Assembly: GCA_902761225.1 (NCBI GenBank)
Contig: CACWJQ010000001.1
Span: 100,239-164,238, forward strand
Source: an uncultured Lachnospiraceae bacterium
Lineage (GTDB): Bacteria; Bacillota; Clostridia; Lachnospirales; Lachnospiraceae
DNA: 64,000 nt
Direction: 5' to 3'
The notes under the pieces are model-generated. The model did not search any database. It was not told the origin of the DNA and saw only the letters and a program-made list of their open reading frames with translations. This document shows, piece by piece, positions 8,919 through 17,850 of the stretch. Position numbers and translations under genes: made by a program. Positions within the stretch are counted from its first letter, which is position 1; every line of letters starts with the position of its first letter.

Positions 8919-9971
8919 ATGAAAAAAACTGATCTGAAAAATAAAATACTGCGCCTTGGGATGACACTGCTCCTGGCTCTTATCATGGGCTGTTCACAGG
9001 GGGCGGGGGATGCGGACAATACGCTTCAGACAGACAGCTCCGAAAGTCAGGCACCGGATGAAGGACAGGCCGAAACCTCAGCTTCTCCGGATGATGAAAC
9101 CGCGGGATCCGAGGTCATAGAGCCGGAAATCCCGCAGCCGTCACCCGAAGATGTGGCTGATGCATGGATAAAAGAGCACGCCATATACAGGGAAGCAACA
9201 TATGTTGATATATCCCACACGGATGTAAACGGCGTTGATATAGATACCGTCATAGAAAGGCTCCCTAATCTTGAACGTCTTGTGATGATAGACTGCGGCC
9301 TTGATAATGACGGATATGCATCGCTGCAGGACAGACATCCCGATATCAAGATAGTATGGGAGATAGTACTGTCACACTGGACTATCAGGACCGATTCTGT
9401 TGCCTTCAGTACGTTCAAGACAACAGCCGATGATTTCTTCATGGAAAACGACGAGGCCTATTACCTGAAGTACTGCAATGAACTGGTGGCCCTTGATCTG
9501 GGACATAACTGGGTTTCGGATCTTTCTTTCCTTGAGTATATGCCGGAGCTCAAGATACTTATCCTGGTTGATAATGTAAAATACAAAGAGGGTGACAATT
9601 ACAGACACCTGACAGATCTGTCAGAATTACAGTATGTGCCGAAGCTCAGGTATCTGGAGATATTCGCAAATAATGTCTCTGATTTTTCATTCATGCAGTA
9701 TCTTCCGGAACTGGAGGATCTTAACATAAGCTATAATTCGGTTTCGAGCATACAGTATCTCACCGGTTTTTCCAACCTGAAAAGACTGTGGATGGAGGAG
9801 ACATACATATCATATAATAACTATGTCTATCTGACCCAGCTGTATCCGAATGCCCAGATTGTGTATTTTGGCGAAAGCTCGATAGATCAGGGCTGGCGCT
9901 CCGGTCCCAGATATTATGCGATGCGGAGAATGTTCAGGGAAAATATCATAGACGATCTGTACAGGGACTGA
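8919..9971 (+). CDS. Lipoprotein with leucine-rich repeats
   Basis: A basic, hydrophobic signal peptide ends in a lipobox-like ALIMGC at residues 21-26, so the protein is probably lipid-anchored outside the membrane. Residues 27-85 are acidic, Ser/Pro/Glu-rich and likely a flexible stalk. From about residue 95 there are leucine-rich repeat units (LERLVMIDCGL, LVALDLGHNWVSDLSFL, LRYLEIFANNVSDFSFM, LEDLNISYNSVSSIQYL), a fold used for protein binding. The 350 residues show no catalytic motif. The ribosome site is weak. A secreted adhesin or sensor role is possible, but no specific partner can be named. Confidence 0.8.
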   Translation: MKKTDLKNKILRLGMTLLLALIMGCSQGAGDADNTLQTDSSESQAPDEGQAETSASPDDETAGSEVIEPEIPQPSPEDVADAWIKEHAIYREATYVDISHTDVNGVDIDTVIERLPNLERLVMIDCGLDNDGYASLQDRHPDIKIVWEIVLSHWTIRTDSVAFSTFKTTADDFFMENDEAYYLKYCNELVALDLGHNWVSDLSFLEYMPELKILILVDNVKYKEGDNYRHLTDLSELQYVPKLRYLEIFANNVSDFSFMQYLPELEDLNISYNSVSSIQYLTGFSNLKRLWMEETYISYNNYVYLTQLYPNAQIVYFGESSIDQGWRSGPRYYAMRRMFRENIIDDLYRD

Positions 9972-10018
9972 CATCTGTCAGGCTGTGCGGACCATAAGAT
10001 AAACACGGAGGTAATATA

Positions 10019-10804
10019 ATGGCAGAACTGTGCGTTAAGTTTTTTTCCAATTGTCTTAAGAGAAATACAGAGTTTAAAATGCTGCTTCCCAACGATCCCA
10101 GACAGGATATCCCATGGGAGGAAGAAAAACACAGACCTGAGGATATGAAGACCATACTGCTTCTTCACGGATATACGGGAGATGCGGATATATGGGTGAA
10201 CAGGGAACAGGCTGCAGGCCTCAATATCGCCATTGTTGCTCCAAACGGTGAAAACGGCTTCTGGCTTGACGGAGAGGCCACAGGAAGAAAGTATGCATCC
10301 TTCGTGGGTGAAGAACTTATAGAGTATATAAGAAAGACCTTCGGTCTTGCACTTACTCCGGATAAGACAGGTGTGATGGGCCTTTCAATGGGCGGATTCG
10401 GAGCGCTTCATACCGCGCTTGCATATCCCGAAACCTTCGGATGCGCAGCAGCTCTTTCATCCGCGCTGATACATAATGAAGTGGCAAAGATGAAGGAAGG
10501 ACAGGGGAATTCCGTCGCCAATTATGAGTATTACAAGGAGTGTTTCGGTGATCCTTCAAAGCTGCAGGAAAGTGATAATAATCCCGAGTATCTTGTAAAG
10601 AAGCTCAAAGCAGAGGGAAGGAAGCTTCCTGATATCTTTATGGCGTGCGGAACAGAGGATTTTCTTCTTGAGCCCAACCGCGCGTTCCATAAGTTCCTGA
10701 CGGATGAAGGCGTGGATCATGTATATGAAGAAGCGGAGGGTATACATGACATGAACTTCTGGAGCAGATATGCAGCAATCTTTATGCCCAGGATGTTCGG
10801 CTGA
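10019..10804 (+). CDS. Esterase-D/tributyrin-esterase family hydrolase
   Basis: An alpha/beta-hydrolase of the esterase D type (tributyrin esterase EstA, S-formylglutathione hydrolase relatives). The nucleophile elbow is GLSMGG with Ser123. Near the C-terminus are an Asp in GTEDFLLEPNRAF and a His in GIHDMNFW, in the right order for the catalytic triad. The N-terminal segment LLLHGYTGDADIW carries the oxyanion-hole HG. At 261 residues it has normal family length, and there is no signal peptide, so it is cytoplasmic. The substrate is probably a short-chain or feruloyl-type ester, but the sequence does not say which. The start has GGAGGT. Confidence 0.87.
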   Translation: MAELCVKFFSNCLKRNTEFKMLLPNDPRQDIPWEEEKHRPEDMKTILLLHGYTGDADIWVNREQAAGLNIAIVAPNGENGFWLDGEATGRKYASFVGEELIEYIRKTFGLALTPDKTGVMGLSMGGFGALHTALAYPETFGCAAALSSALIHNEVAKMKEGQGNSVANYEYYKECFGDPSKLQESDNNPEYLVKKLKAEGRKLPDIFMACGTEDFLLEPNRAFHKFLTDEGVDHVYEEAEGIHDMNFWSRYAAIFMPRMFG

Positions 10805-10850
10805 AGAAATCCGTGAGGGCATGTACACAGGTGAGTGAAACCGATTTTTC

Positions 10851-10879
10851 TTGACACGGAAACTGAATATATATATAAT
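10851..10879 (+). promoter_or_regulatory. Consensus promoter upstream of the riboswitch
   Basis: TTGACA and TATAAT, both perfect, are separated by exactly 17 bases. Transcription would start about 8-10 bases before the riboswitch P1 stem. The spacer 10805-11138 is the longest gene-free stretch in the window (334 bases): it holds this promoter, the riboswitch and its terminator. The last ~90 bases hold only the flotillin ribosome site. Confidence 0.92.
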
Positions 10880-10886
10880 CTTCTCA

Positions 10887-11009
10887 AGTGAAAGGGAGTA
10901 GCCAAACGGTGGAAACTTTCCCCCGGGCTTGAGATCGTCACCCGGCACTGCGCGGAGGATTCAGCGAAACGCAGTAGCCCGTATCAAGTTAGAAGGCAAG
11001 ACTTTTACT
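10887..11009 (+). ncRNA. yybP-ykoY-type manganese riboswitch aptamer
   Basis: The leader shows conserved yybP-ykoY features in order: GAAAGGGAGTAGC at the 5' side, ATCGTCACCCGGC in the middle, and GGCAAGACTTTTAC at the 3' side. P1 would pair AGTGAAAG (10887-10894) with CTTTTACT (11002-11009). The same 3' strand is also the left arm of the terminator at 10999-11044, so aptamer and terminator exclude each other. The family senses Mn2+ and, when bound, usually turns expression on. Here it sits in front of a flotillin gene instead of the usual manganese exporter. Confidence 0.87.
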
Positions 11010-11044
11010 GTAACTTTAAAGGTTGCGGTAAAGGTCTTTTTTTT
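10999..11044 (+). terminator. Riboswitch expression-platform terminator
   Basis: AGACTTTTACTGTAAC and GTTGCGGTAAAGGTCT form a 16-bp stem (three G-U pairs) followed by eight T. Its left arm overlaps the P1 3' strand of the riboswitch. Confidence 0.9.
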
Positions 11045-11138
11045 AGCAAAAGATACGAACCGCATCCCAAATGATCAAGGGACCGGAAAGCCAGACCGGA
11101 ACCTGTTGCCGGATGATCCGGCGGAAAGAGAGGAGAAA

Positions 11139-12647
11139 ATGGACGATTATATTGGCGCAATCATTGTCGGAGGAATAATCCTGATCCTGTTGATCATCAT
11201 ATTCATTACCGGCTACGTGAAGGCTTCAACCGATGAGGCATTCATCATCACAGGTCTTCACAAGGAACCCAGGTATCTGATCGGACGTGCCGGGATCAAG
11301 ATCCCTTTCTTCGAAAAGAAAGACGTTCTTAAACTCCAGCTGATCCCTATCGATGTCAAGACCAGTTCCGCAGTTCCCACCGCAGACTACATCAACATCA
11401 TGGTTGATGCTACGGTAAACGTTCAGATCGGTCATACCCCTGACCTGATCAAGAAGGCATCCAAGAACTTCCTGAACAAGAAGCCCGAGTATATCGCAGC
11501 TGTGGCAAGAGAAGTACTTGAAGGTAATGTCCGTGAGATCGTAGGTAAGATGCATCTTGAGGAGATGGTCTCAGACCGTCAGAAGTTCGCAACTCTTGTA
11601 AAGGAAAATGCCGATCCCGATCTTGAGGCTATGGGACTTGTTATCACCAGCTTCAATGTTCAGAATTTCGTTGATGACAATCATGTGATCGAGAACCTCG
11701 GTGTTGATAACGTTGTACGTATCCAGAAGGCAGCAGCCATCTCCAGAGCAGAGTCCGAAAGAGATATAAAGATCGCTCAGGCACAGGCTGACAAGGCTGC
11801 TAATGATGAGCAGGTAAAGGCACAGACCGAGATTGCTACCAAGCAGAACGAACTGGCTATCAAGCAGTCAGAACTGAAGCAGGAAGCTGATACCAAGCAG
11901 GCTGTTGCGGATGCAGCTTATGAGATCCAGCAGCAGGAACAGAGAAAGACCATCGAGGTCACAAGAGCAAATGCAGACATTGCACGTCAGGAAAGAGAGA
12001 CAGAGCTTAAGCAGCGTGAAGCTGATGTTCGTGAGCAGGTCCTCAATGCTGAAGTCAGAAAGAAAGCAGATGCAGAGAAGTATCGTCGTTCACAGGAAGC
12101 AGATGCTGCACTGATCGAGAGACAGCGTGAAGCAGATGCACGTAAGTATGAGCAGGAGAAGGCTGCAGAAGCTGTCAAGGCTCAGGCAGATGCAAGCATT
12201 TATGCCAAGGAGAAGGAAGCAGCCGGTATCGCGGCAGTAGGACGCGCAGAGGCTGAAGCTATCCAGGCAAAGGGTCTTGCAGAGGCTGAGGCAATGGAGA
12301 AGAAGGCAGAAGCATACGCTAAGTACAACAATGCCGCTATCACCGAGATGATCATCAAGCAGCTGCCTGCTATCGCCAAGGAAGTTGCAGCTCCCATCGC
12401 AGCCATCGAGAAGGTTACCGTTATCGATTCCGGCAGCGGAGATTCAGGCGTTGCAAGTGTCGGCGGATATACTCCTGCAGTTATGGCCAAGGTCATTGAG
12501 GCTGTTAAGGAGACCACAGGCTTCGATCTTATGGATGTCATGAAGGCTCAGACATATGATGCCAAGGTCAACAAGAACATCAATGTCACAGGTCTTGATA
12601 CCCAGATCGTCAGGGAAGCTGCCAACACAGTTAAAGACGATGAGTGA
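11139..12647 (+). CDS. Flotillin-like SPFH membrane scaffold protein
   Basis: The 502-residue protein starts at ATG 11139 behind AGAGGAGA. One N-terminal hydrophobic segment (GAIIVGGIILILLIIIFITG) anchors it. An SPFH/band-7 domain follows (about residues 30-200; VKASTDEAFIITG, VMVDATVNVQI-type strands, LEAMGLVITSFNVQNF). Then comes a long Ala/Glu/Lys/Gln-rich coiled coil (about 215-395) with repeated EA/KAEA units, and a C-terminal oligomerisation region. This is the layout of flotillins (FloT/YqiK), which organise membrane microdomains. Control by a Mn2+ riboswitch is unusual for the family and suggests a role in metal or envelope stress. The usual small NfeD partner is not adjacent. Confidence 0.93.
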   Translation: MDDYIGAIIVGGIILILLIIIFITGYVKASTDEAFIITGLHKEPRYLIGRAGIKIPFFEKKDVLKLQLIPIDVKTSSAVPTADYINIMVDATVNVQIGHTPDLIKKASKNFLNKKPEYIAAVAREVLEGNVREIVGKMHLEEMVSDRQKFATLVKENADPDLEAMGLVITSFNVQNFVDDNHVIENLGVDNVVRIQKAAAISRAESERDIKIAQAQADKAANDEQVKAQTEIATKQNELAIKQSELKQEADTKQAVADAAYEIQQQEQRKTIEVTRANADIARQERETELKQREADVREQVLNAEVRKKADAEKYRRSQEADAALIERQREADARKYEQEKAAEAVKAQADASIYAKEKEAAGIAAVGRAEAEAIQAKGLAEAEAMEKKAEAYAKYNNAAITEMIIKQLPAIAKEVAAPIAAIEKVTVIDSGSGDSGVASVGGYTPAVMAKVIEAVKETTGFDLMDVMKAQTYDAKVNKNINVTGLDTQIVREAANTVKDDE

Positions 12648-12695
12648 CCGGATTTAAGATCTTAATTTTCTTTTTGGGCGGGTAGGATAACTTTT

Positions 12696-12728
12696 ACACC
12701 GGACAGGGCAATCCTGTCCGGTGTTTTT
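12696..12728 (+). terminator. Intrinsic terminator after the flotillin gene
   Basis: ACACCGGACAGG and CCTGTCCGGTGT form a perfect 12-bp stem around GCAAT, followed by a T-run. Confidence 0.95.
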
Positions 12729-12846
12729 CATATAGTGTTAAAAAAGCATCTTTTCTTGCTGATATCACATGGCAAAGGGTATGTGTAAAGTCATTTTGTG
12801 CTAATATATCCGGTGTATCAACTCAGAAGGAATACCGGTCATATCC

Positions 12847-14256
12847 ATGAATAAGCTTTATAAGAACGATCCAGCATTTTATAGAAAAGTATTTGCCATT
12901 ACTCTGCCCATCGCTCTTCAGAGTCTGATCACCATCGGTGTCAATATGCTTGATACCATCATGGTGGGAAGCCTTGGAGACGATGCTCTTTCAGCTACAT
13001 CTCTGGCGAATTCCTTTATCACCGTTTATCACATTTTCTGTATGGGGCTCGGTATGGGAGCTTCGGTTCTTGTGTCCAGATACTGGGGTATGAAGAAGGC
13101 AGCAGAAGAATGCGGAGATGTAAGCGGCGGTGAAAAAGCGGTACATGCCCTTAAACAGACCGTGGCGCTTATGCTCAGGATCACTCTGGGACTTGCAGCA
13201 TGTTTTGCCATGGCAACCCTGCTTGCACCGGGCTTCATAATGAAGATGTATACAGAAGAAAGCGCAATACTGGATCTTGGCGTTACATATCTTACTTTTT
13301 CCGTGATCACTTACTTTTTCCTTGGCTCATCCCTTGTCTGTACGATCGTGCTGAGAAGTGTCGGACAGGTAAGGCTTCCGCTCTACGTATCCATAGGAGC
13401 ATTCTTCGTAAATCTGTCTGCCAATTATATACTCATATTCGGGAAACTGGGTGCGCCCGCACTCGGTGTTGCCGGTGCCGCTCTTGGAACTCTTGCCGCC
13501 AGAGCCTTCGAAGCACTTGTCATCTGCGGCTATTTTCTTGTAACCGATAAGAGGATCGGATTCAGGGTAAGGGATCTTGCCATGAATACCCGCAGGATAA
13601 TCGCCGAGTATTTCAGGGTGAGCATACCCGTTCTTATCAGTGACGGGATCCTTGCCATAGGAAGCAATACCGTTGCCATGGTCATAGGGCACCTTGGAGG
13701 CGCTTTTGCATCCGCCAATGCCATAACCGCGGTAACCCAGCAGCTGAGTTCCGTTGTGATCACAGGAGCCAGTCAGGCCGGAGCCATCGTAACCGGTCAG
13801 ACCCTGGGAGAGGGCGACAGGGCAAAGACCATGGAACAGGGATATATGTTCTTCGGACTTGGGCTGTTTCTCGGCGCGATATCGGCGGCTTTCATCATGC
13901 TGTCCAGTGATCTTATAATCTCAACTTACAAAAATGTCAGCGATGAGGCTGTAAATATAGCCCATGATCTCATGCTTGCCATAAGTATCATAATCATTTT
14001 CCAGGGTACCAACAGTATCATGACCAAAGGTGTGCTGCGCGGAGGCGGTGATACCAGGATGCTGATGCTTACGGATAACATCTTTTTGTGGGTGCTTGCC
14101 ATCCCCTTGGGACTGCTTGGGGGATTTGTGCTTAAAATGTCCCCTTTCTGGATCTATATCTTTCTTAAATCCGACCAGATAGTTAAGACTGTATGGGCTT
14201 ACCTCAGGCTTCGCAGCGGTAAGTGGATCAAGAAGATATCTACCGGAAGAAATTGA
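12847..14256 (+). CDS. MATE-family multidrug/cation efflux transporter
   Basis: MATE proteins export drugs or organic cations using a Na+ or H+ gradient. The 469 residues are strongly hydrophobic with about 12 predicted membrane helices. Two MatE halves are visible: an N-terminal half with LPIALQSLITIGVNMLDTIMVG and SLANSFITVYHIFCMGLGMG, and a C-terminal half beginning near IPVLISDGILAIGSNTVAMVIG. Length and the internal duplication fit the family. It lies downstream of the flotillin terminator and is probably a separate unit; no clear promoter was found. The gene ends 33 bases before the HD-GYP gene. The substrate cannot be told. Confidence 0.92.
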   Translation: MNKLYKNDPAFYRKVFAITLPIALQSLITIGVNMLDTIMVGSLGDDALSATSLANSFITVYHIFCMGLGMGASVLVSRYWGMKKAAEECGDVSGGEKAVHALKQTVALMLRITLGLAACFAMATLLAPGFIMKMYTEESAILDLGVTYLTFSVITYFFLGSSLVCTIVLRSVGQVRLPLYVSIGAFFVNLSANYILIFGKLGAPALGVAGAALGTLAARAFEALVICGYFLVTDKRIGFRVRDLAMNTRRIIAEYFRVSIPVLISDGILAIGSNTVAMVIGHLGGAFASANAITAVTQQLSSVVITGASQAGAIVTGQTLGEGDRAKTMEQGYMFFGLGLFLGAISAAFIMLSSDLIISTYKNVSDEAVNIAHDLMLAISIIIIFQGTNSIMTKGVLRGGGDTRMLMLTDNIFLWVLAIPLGLLGGFVLKMSPFWIYIFLKSDQIVKTVWAYLRLRSGKWIKKISTGRN

Positions 14257-14289
14257 TATATTTTCCCGTATCGTATACAATAACTATGT

Positions 14290-17200
14290 ATGGGAAAATC
14301 TGATATAACAAAACAGATAATGAGGCCGGTAACGACGATGCTCATTGTTTTTTTCTGCATCCTCGTTAACTTTCTCGGGAAGCATTTTGCTGTTAAGAAT
14401 GAGCTTCCTTTGTGGCTTGATTCCTTTGGAACGGTATTTGCTGCGTATGTACTTGGTCCCATAAGCGGTGCCATAGTAGGGTGTGCCGGCAATATCATCT
14501 ATTATTTCTGGGATGCTTCGTCCCTTGCATATGCTTTTACCAGTATCTTTATAGGTCTGTTCCTGGGCATCTTTGCCAGGAGGAAATACTTCGAGACATT
14601 CTTTGGAGCTACATCCGTTGCGGGATGGGTAACCATCGGCTCTGTTACGATCTCAACCTTCATTAACCTGATACTGTATGATGGATATACCGGCAATGTA
14701 TGGGGTGACGGTATAATAGACTATTTTGTCTTAAAGGGTGCACCGCATCTGCTGGCTATAGTGTGCGGAGAAATGTATCTTGATTTCCTTGATAAGCTGG
14801 TGACGGTCCTTGCCATGTTTTTCCTTGTCAAGCTTGTCAGAAGCATCAGGAAGGATGTCAAGGAAAATACCGATGAGGATTGTGTTGACCCCAGGATCGT
14901 ATTCCTGCTCATTGCCACGCTGGGAGCCGGTCTTCTTGCACCGATGGCACCGGTAAAGGCTGCAGGCAATGAGGTCACATATATCCAGCGTATTTATGAT
15001 GCAGACAACGGATTATTATGCGGACATGCCAATGATATCGTACAGACTCATGACGGTATCCTGTGGGTTGGAAGTTATTCCGGTCTCTACCGCTACAACG
15101 GAACCACCTTCCGTTTTATGGATGAATTTCCCGGTGTCAAGAACGTCAACTGTCTTTATGTCGATGAAGAGGGAAGACTCTGGATCGGCACCAATGACAG
15201 CGGCATTTTTATCGTTATAGGCAATAAGATCGTCAATGTGCTGGATTCTTCCAACGGCCTTCCTTCCGATTCCGTAAGGAACATAACCCAGAGTTCCGAT
15301 GGTGATTACTATATAGGAACTTCGGATCACATGGCCATTGTCCGGCTCAAAAACGGTATAAGCGTGGCATCCGAGCTCCCTGAGGTGGGATATACACAGA
15401 GCATCTCCGCCGACAGAAAAGGAAATGTCGCGGTGGTAAGTGCTGACGGCAGATTATTCATACTGAAGGATGGCGCCATAGTATCCGTCTCAACATCACC
15501 CGAGAGCGGAACTGCCTATTCTTCGTGTACTTTTTCATCTGACGGAAAGTTGTATGTGGGAACTACCGACGGAAGGATTTTCATCTATTTCATTCAGAAC
15601 GGCGAACCTAAGAAGGATAAATCCATAATCTGTTACGGGATCTCTGAGATCAATCAGATTTATTTTAATGATGACAGTATCTGGGTTCTTGCAGATAACG
15701 GACTGGGAGAGATCAGAGGATATTCCTTCACGAAGATCTCCACTGGGGATTTCAATTCTTCCATCGAAAGAATGTGCATCGATTACCAGGGCAATCTCTG
15801 GTTCGCTTCGACAAGACACGGTCTGCTCCAGCTGACCCCTTCTTCTTTTTCCGATGTTTTTATCAGGCACGGTCTCGATCCTGTTGTTGTCAACACTACA
15901 TGTGTGTGGAACAGGCTTCTTTACATCGGAACAGACAGCGGTATCAGGGTCATAAGACTTTCCGACGGAGCGGTATTGGAGGATGATCTGACGGAACTTA
16001 CTGACGGAGTCCGTATCAGGTGTATTACTGATGATTCGAAGGGCAATCTCTGGGTATGCAGTTACGGAAAAGGTCTCATCAGGGTGACTTCTTCCGGTGA
16101 TATAAAATGCTACGATACAGAGACTTACGGAATAGGCAACAGATCCAGAGTCTGTCTGGAAATGTCGGACGGAACCATCGCTGTCAGTGCGGATACCGGA
16201 CTTTCACTGATCTCAGGTGATGATACGGTGAGGACCATTCCCTACGGAGAAGAACTGGGATCCTCCCAGATACTCTCAATGTGCGAGTATTCGGATGGAA
16301 AGCTGTACCTTGGAACTGACGGTAACGGGATAGTGATCCTTGAAAATGGGAAGATATCCGGTCACATTACCAAAACGGATGGTCTCGGATCCGGAGTTAT
16401 CCTCAGGATGGTATATGACGAAGAGACGGATTCTGTCTTTATCGTTACCAGCAACAGTCTCTGCCTGATGGATCATGATGGTCCTCATACGATCACCAAT
16501 TTCCCTTATTCCAATAACTATGACCTTGTGATAGATGATGACGGCGAGGTATTCGTGCTGGGAAGCGCCGGAATCTATGTGTGTGATAAGAGTGAACTTA
16601 TCTCGAACATTGTCAATATGGACTGTTATCTGCTCAATTCCAGAATGGGACTGAGGGGATCCCTTACGGCCAACTCATGGAATGAACTGACTGCAAAGGG
16701 TGATCTGTATCTGTCCACTGACAGAGGAGTGATTGAGTTCAACATCGATGATTACAGACCTGAGAAATGCACTTACAGGATCATGGTAAGCGAGGTAAGG
16801 CTTGACGGTGTTCCCATAACTATTGAAAGAGGCAATAATCTTGTGGTGAGCACCGATGTTACCACCATCGAATTTGTTGCGGAGATAGTCAATTATACTC
16901 TCGATAATCCCAAGGTTTCATATTATCTTGAGGGAGTGGACAACGAGTATAAGACAGTATACCAGAGTGACCTGGGCAGCGCGGTTTATACCAACCTTCC
17001 TGCGGGGGAATACAGGTTCCACCTTGCGATACTTGATGAGGATACAGATGCTGTTCTGGAAGAGAGCACATATGGTTTTGTCAAGGAAAAGGCCATTTAT
17101 GACAATGACTGGTTCTTATTCTATGTGCTTTTTGTGGGAGGACTATTCATCGGATGGTTCACCTGGTTCCTTACAAGGCTGGCACTTCAGAAGAATATCA

Positions 17201-17850
17201 ATTCACAGCAGGAAAAGCTTGCCATGGCCCTCAAACAGGTGCAGATGGGAAATGAGACCATTATGGCTATCGCACGTACCGTTGACGCGAAGGATTCCAT
17301 GACAAGTGAGCATTCTGAGAGGGTTTCGGAGTATTCAGTCCTTATCGCCGAGAATTACGGCTTTACCAAAGAGGAGACTGAGAATCTCAGAAAAGCCGCT
17401 CTTTTGCATGACATAGGCAAGATAGGTATTCCCGATAAGATACTGAACAAGCCGGAAAGGCTTACTGACAAGGAATATGAGATCATGAAGAGCCATGTCA
17501 CCATGGGGGCCGAGATACTCAAGGGCTTTACTCTCGTGGAAAATGCGGATCTTGGTGCCAAGTACCATCATGAGAAATATGACGGTACAGGATATCCCGA
17601 CGGCCTTAAGGGAATAGACATTCCTCTGTACGGAAGGATAATCGCCATAGCAGACGCTTTTGATGCCATGACTGCAAACCGTGTGTACAGAAAGCGTATG
17701 CCGTTTTCACAGGTCATGAGTGAACTTAAGAATAACAGAGGCAAGCAGTTCGATCCGGAGCTTCTTGATGTATTTATCAATCTCATTGATGAAGGAAAAA
17801 TAGATATTGATGCCCTCTATGCGGATGCAAAAGGAGGTGACGGACAGTGA
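14290..17850 (+). CDS. ECF-S-like / beta-propeller / HD-GYP membrane signalling protein
   Basis: A 1186-residue fusion. Residues 1-195 are about six membrane segments resembling an ECF-transporter S component (LDSFGTVFAAYVLGPISGAIVGCAGN). Residues about 226-840 are two-component-regulator propeller blades (ILWVGSYSGLYRYNG, RLWIGTNDSGIF, NLWVCSYGKGLI, KLYLGTDGNGIVI), likely outside. Residues about 860-935 look like a Y_Y_Y domain, then one membrane segment (about 941-966). The cytoplasmic end is an HD-GYP domain (about 990-1160) with HDIGK (His1040-Asp1041), HHE (1093-1095) and DGTGYP, so it is probably an active c-di-GMP phosphodiesterase. It overlaps the BMP-type gene by four bases (GTGA), implying a joint sensor. 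The ligand is unknown. Confidence 0.88.
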   Translation: MGKSDITKQIMRPVTTMLIVFFCILVNFLGKHFAVKNELPLWLDSFGTVFAAYVLGPISGAIVGCAGNIIYYFWDASSLAYAFTSIFIGLFLGIFARRKYFETFFGATSVAGWVTIGSVTISTFINLILYDGYTGNVWGDGIIDYFVLKGAPHLLAIVCGEMYLDFLDKLVTVLAMFFLVKLVRSIRKDVKENTDEDCVDPRIVFLLIATLGAGLLAPMAPVKAAGNEVTYIQRIYDADNGLLCGHANDIVQTHDGILWVGSYSGLYRYNGTTFRFMDEFPGVKNVNCLYVDEEGRLWIGTNDSGIFIVIGNKIVNVLDSSNGLPSDSVRNITQSSDGDYYIGTSDHMAIVRLKNGISVASELPEVGYTQSISADRKGNVAVVSADGRLFILKDGAIVSVSTSPESGTAYSSCTFSSDGKLYVGTTDGRIFIYFIQNGEPKKDKSIICYGISEINQIYFNDDSIWVLADNGLGEIRGYSFTKISTGDFNSSIERMCIDYQGNLWFASTRHGLLQLTPSSFSDVFIRHGLDPVVVNTTCVWNRLLYIGTDSGIRVIRLSDGAVLEDDLTELTDGVRIRCITDDSKGNLWVCSYGKGLIRVTSSGDIKCYDTETYGIGNRSRVCLEMSDGTIAVSADTGLSLISGDDTVRTIPYGEELGSSQILSMCEYSDGKLYLGTDGNGIVILENGKISGHITKTDGLGSGVILRMVYDEETDSVFIVTSNSLCLMDHDGPHTITNFPYSNNYDLVIDDDGEVFVLGSAGIYVCDKSELISNIVNMDCYLLNSRMGLRGSLTANSWNELTAKGDLYLSTDRGVIEFNIDDYRPEKCTYRIMVSEVRLDGVPITIERGNNLVVSTDVTTIEFVAEIVNYTLDNPKVSYYLEGVDNEYKTVYQSDLGSAVYTNLPAGEYRFHLAILDEDTDAVLEESTYGFVKEKAIYDNDWFLFYVLFVGGLFIGWFTWFLTRLALQKNINSQQEKLAMALKQVQMGNETIMAIARTVDAKDSMTSEHSERVSEYSVLIAENYGFTKEETENLRKAALLHDIGKIGIPDKILNKPERLTDKEYEIMKSHVTMGAEILKGFTLVENADLGAKYHHEKYDGTGYPDGLKGIDIPLYGRIIAIADAFDAMTANRVYRKRMPFSQVMSELKNNRGKQFDPELLDVFINLIDEGKIDIDALYADAKGGDGQ

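Noticed and set aside
10929-11138. N-terminal extension of the flotillin gene
   Set aside because: It runs through the riboswitch and its terminator; ATG 11139 has a ribosome site and gives the typical membrane anchor.
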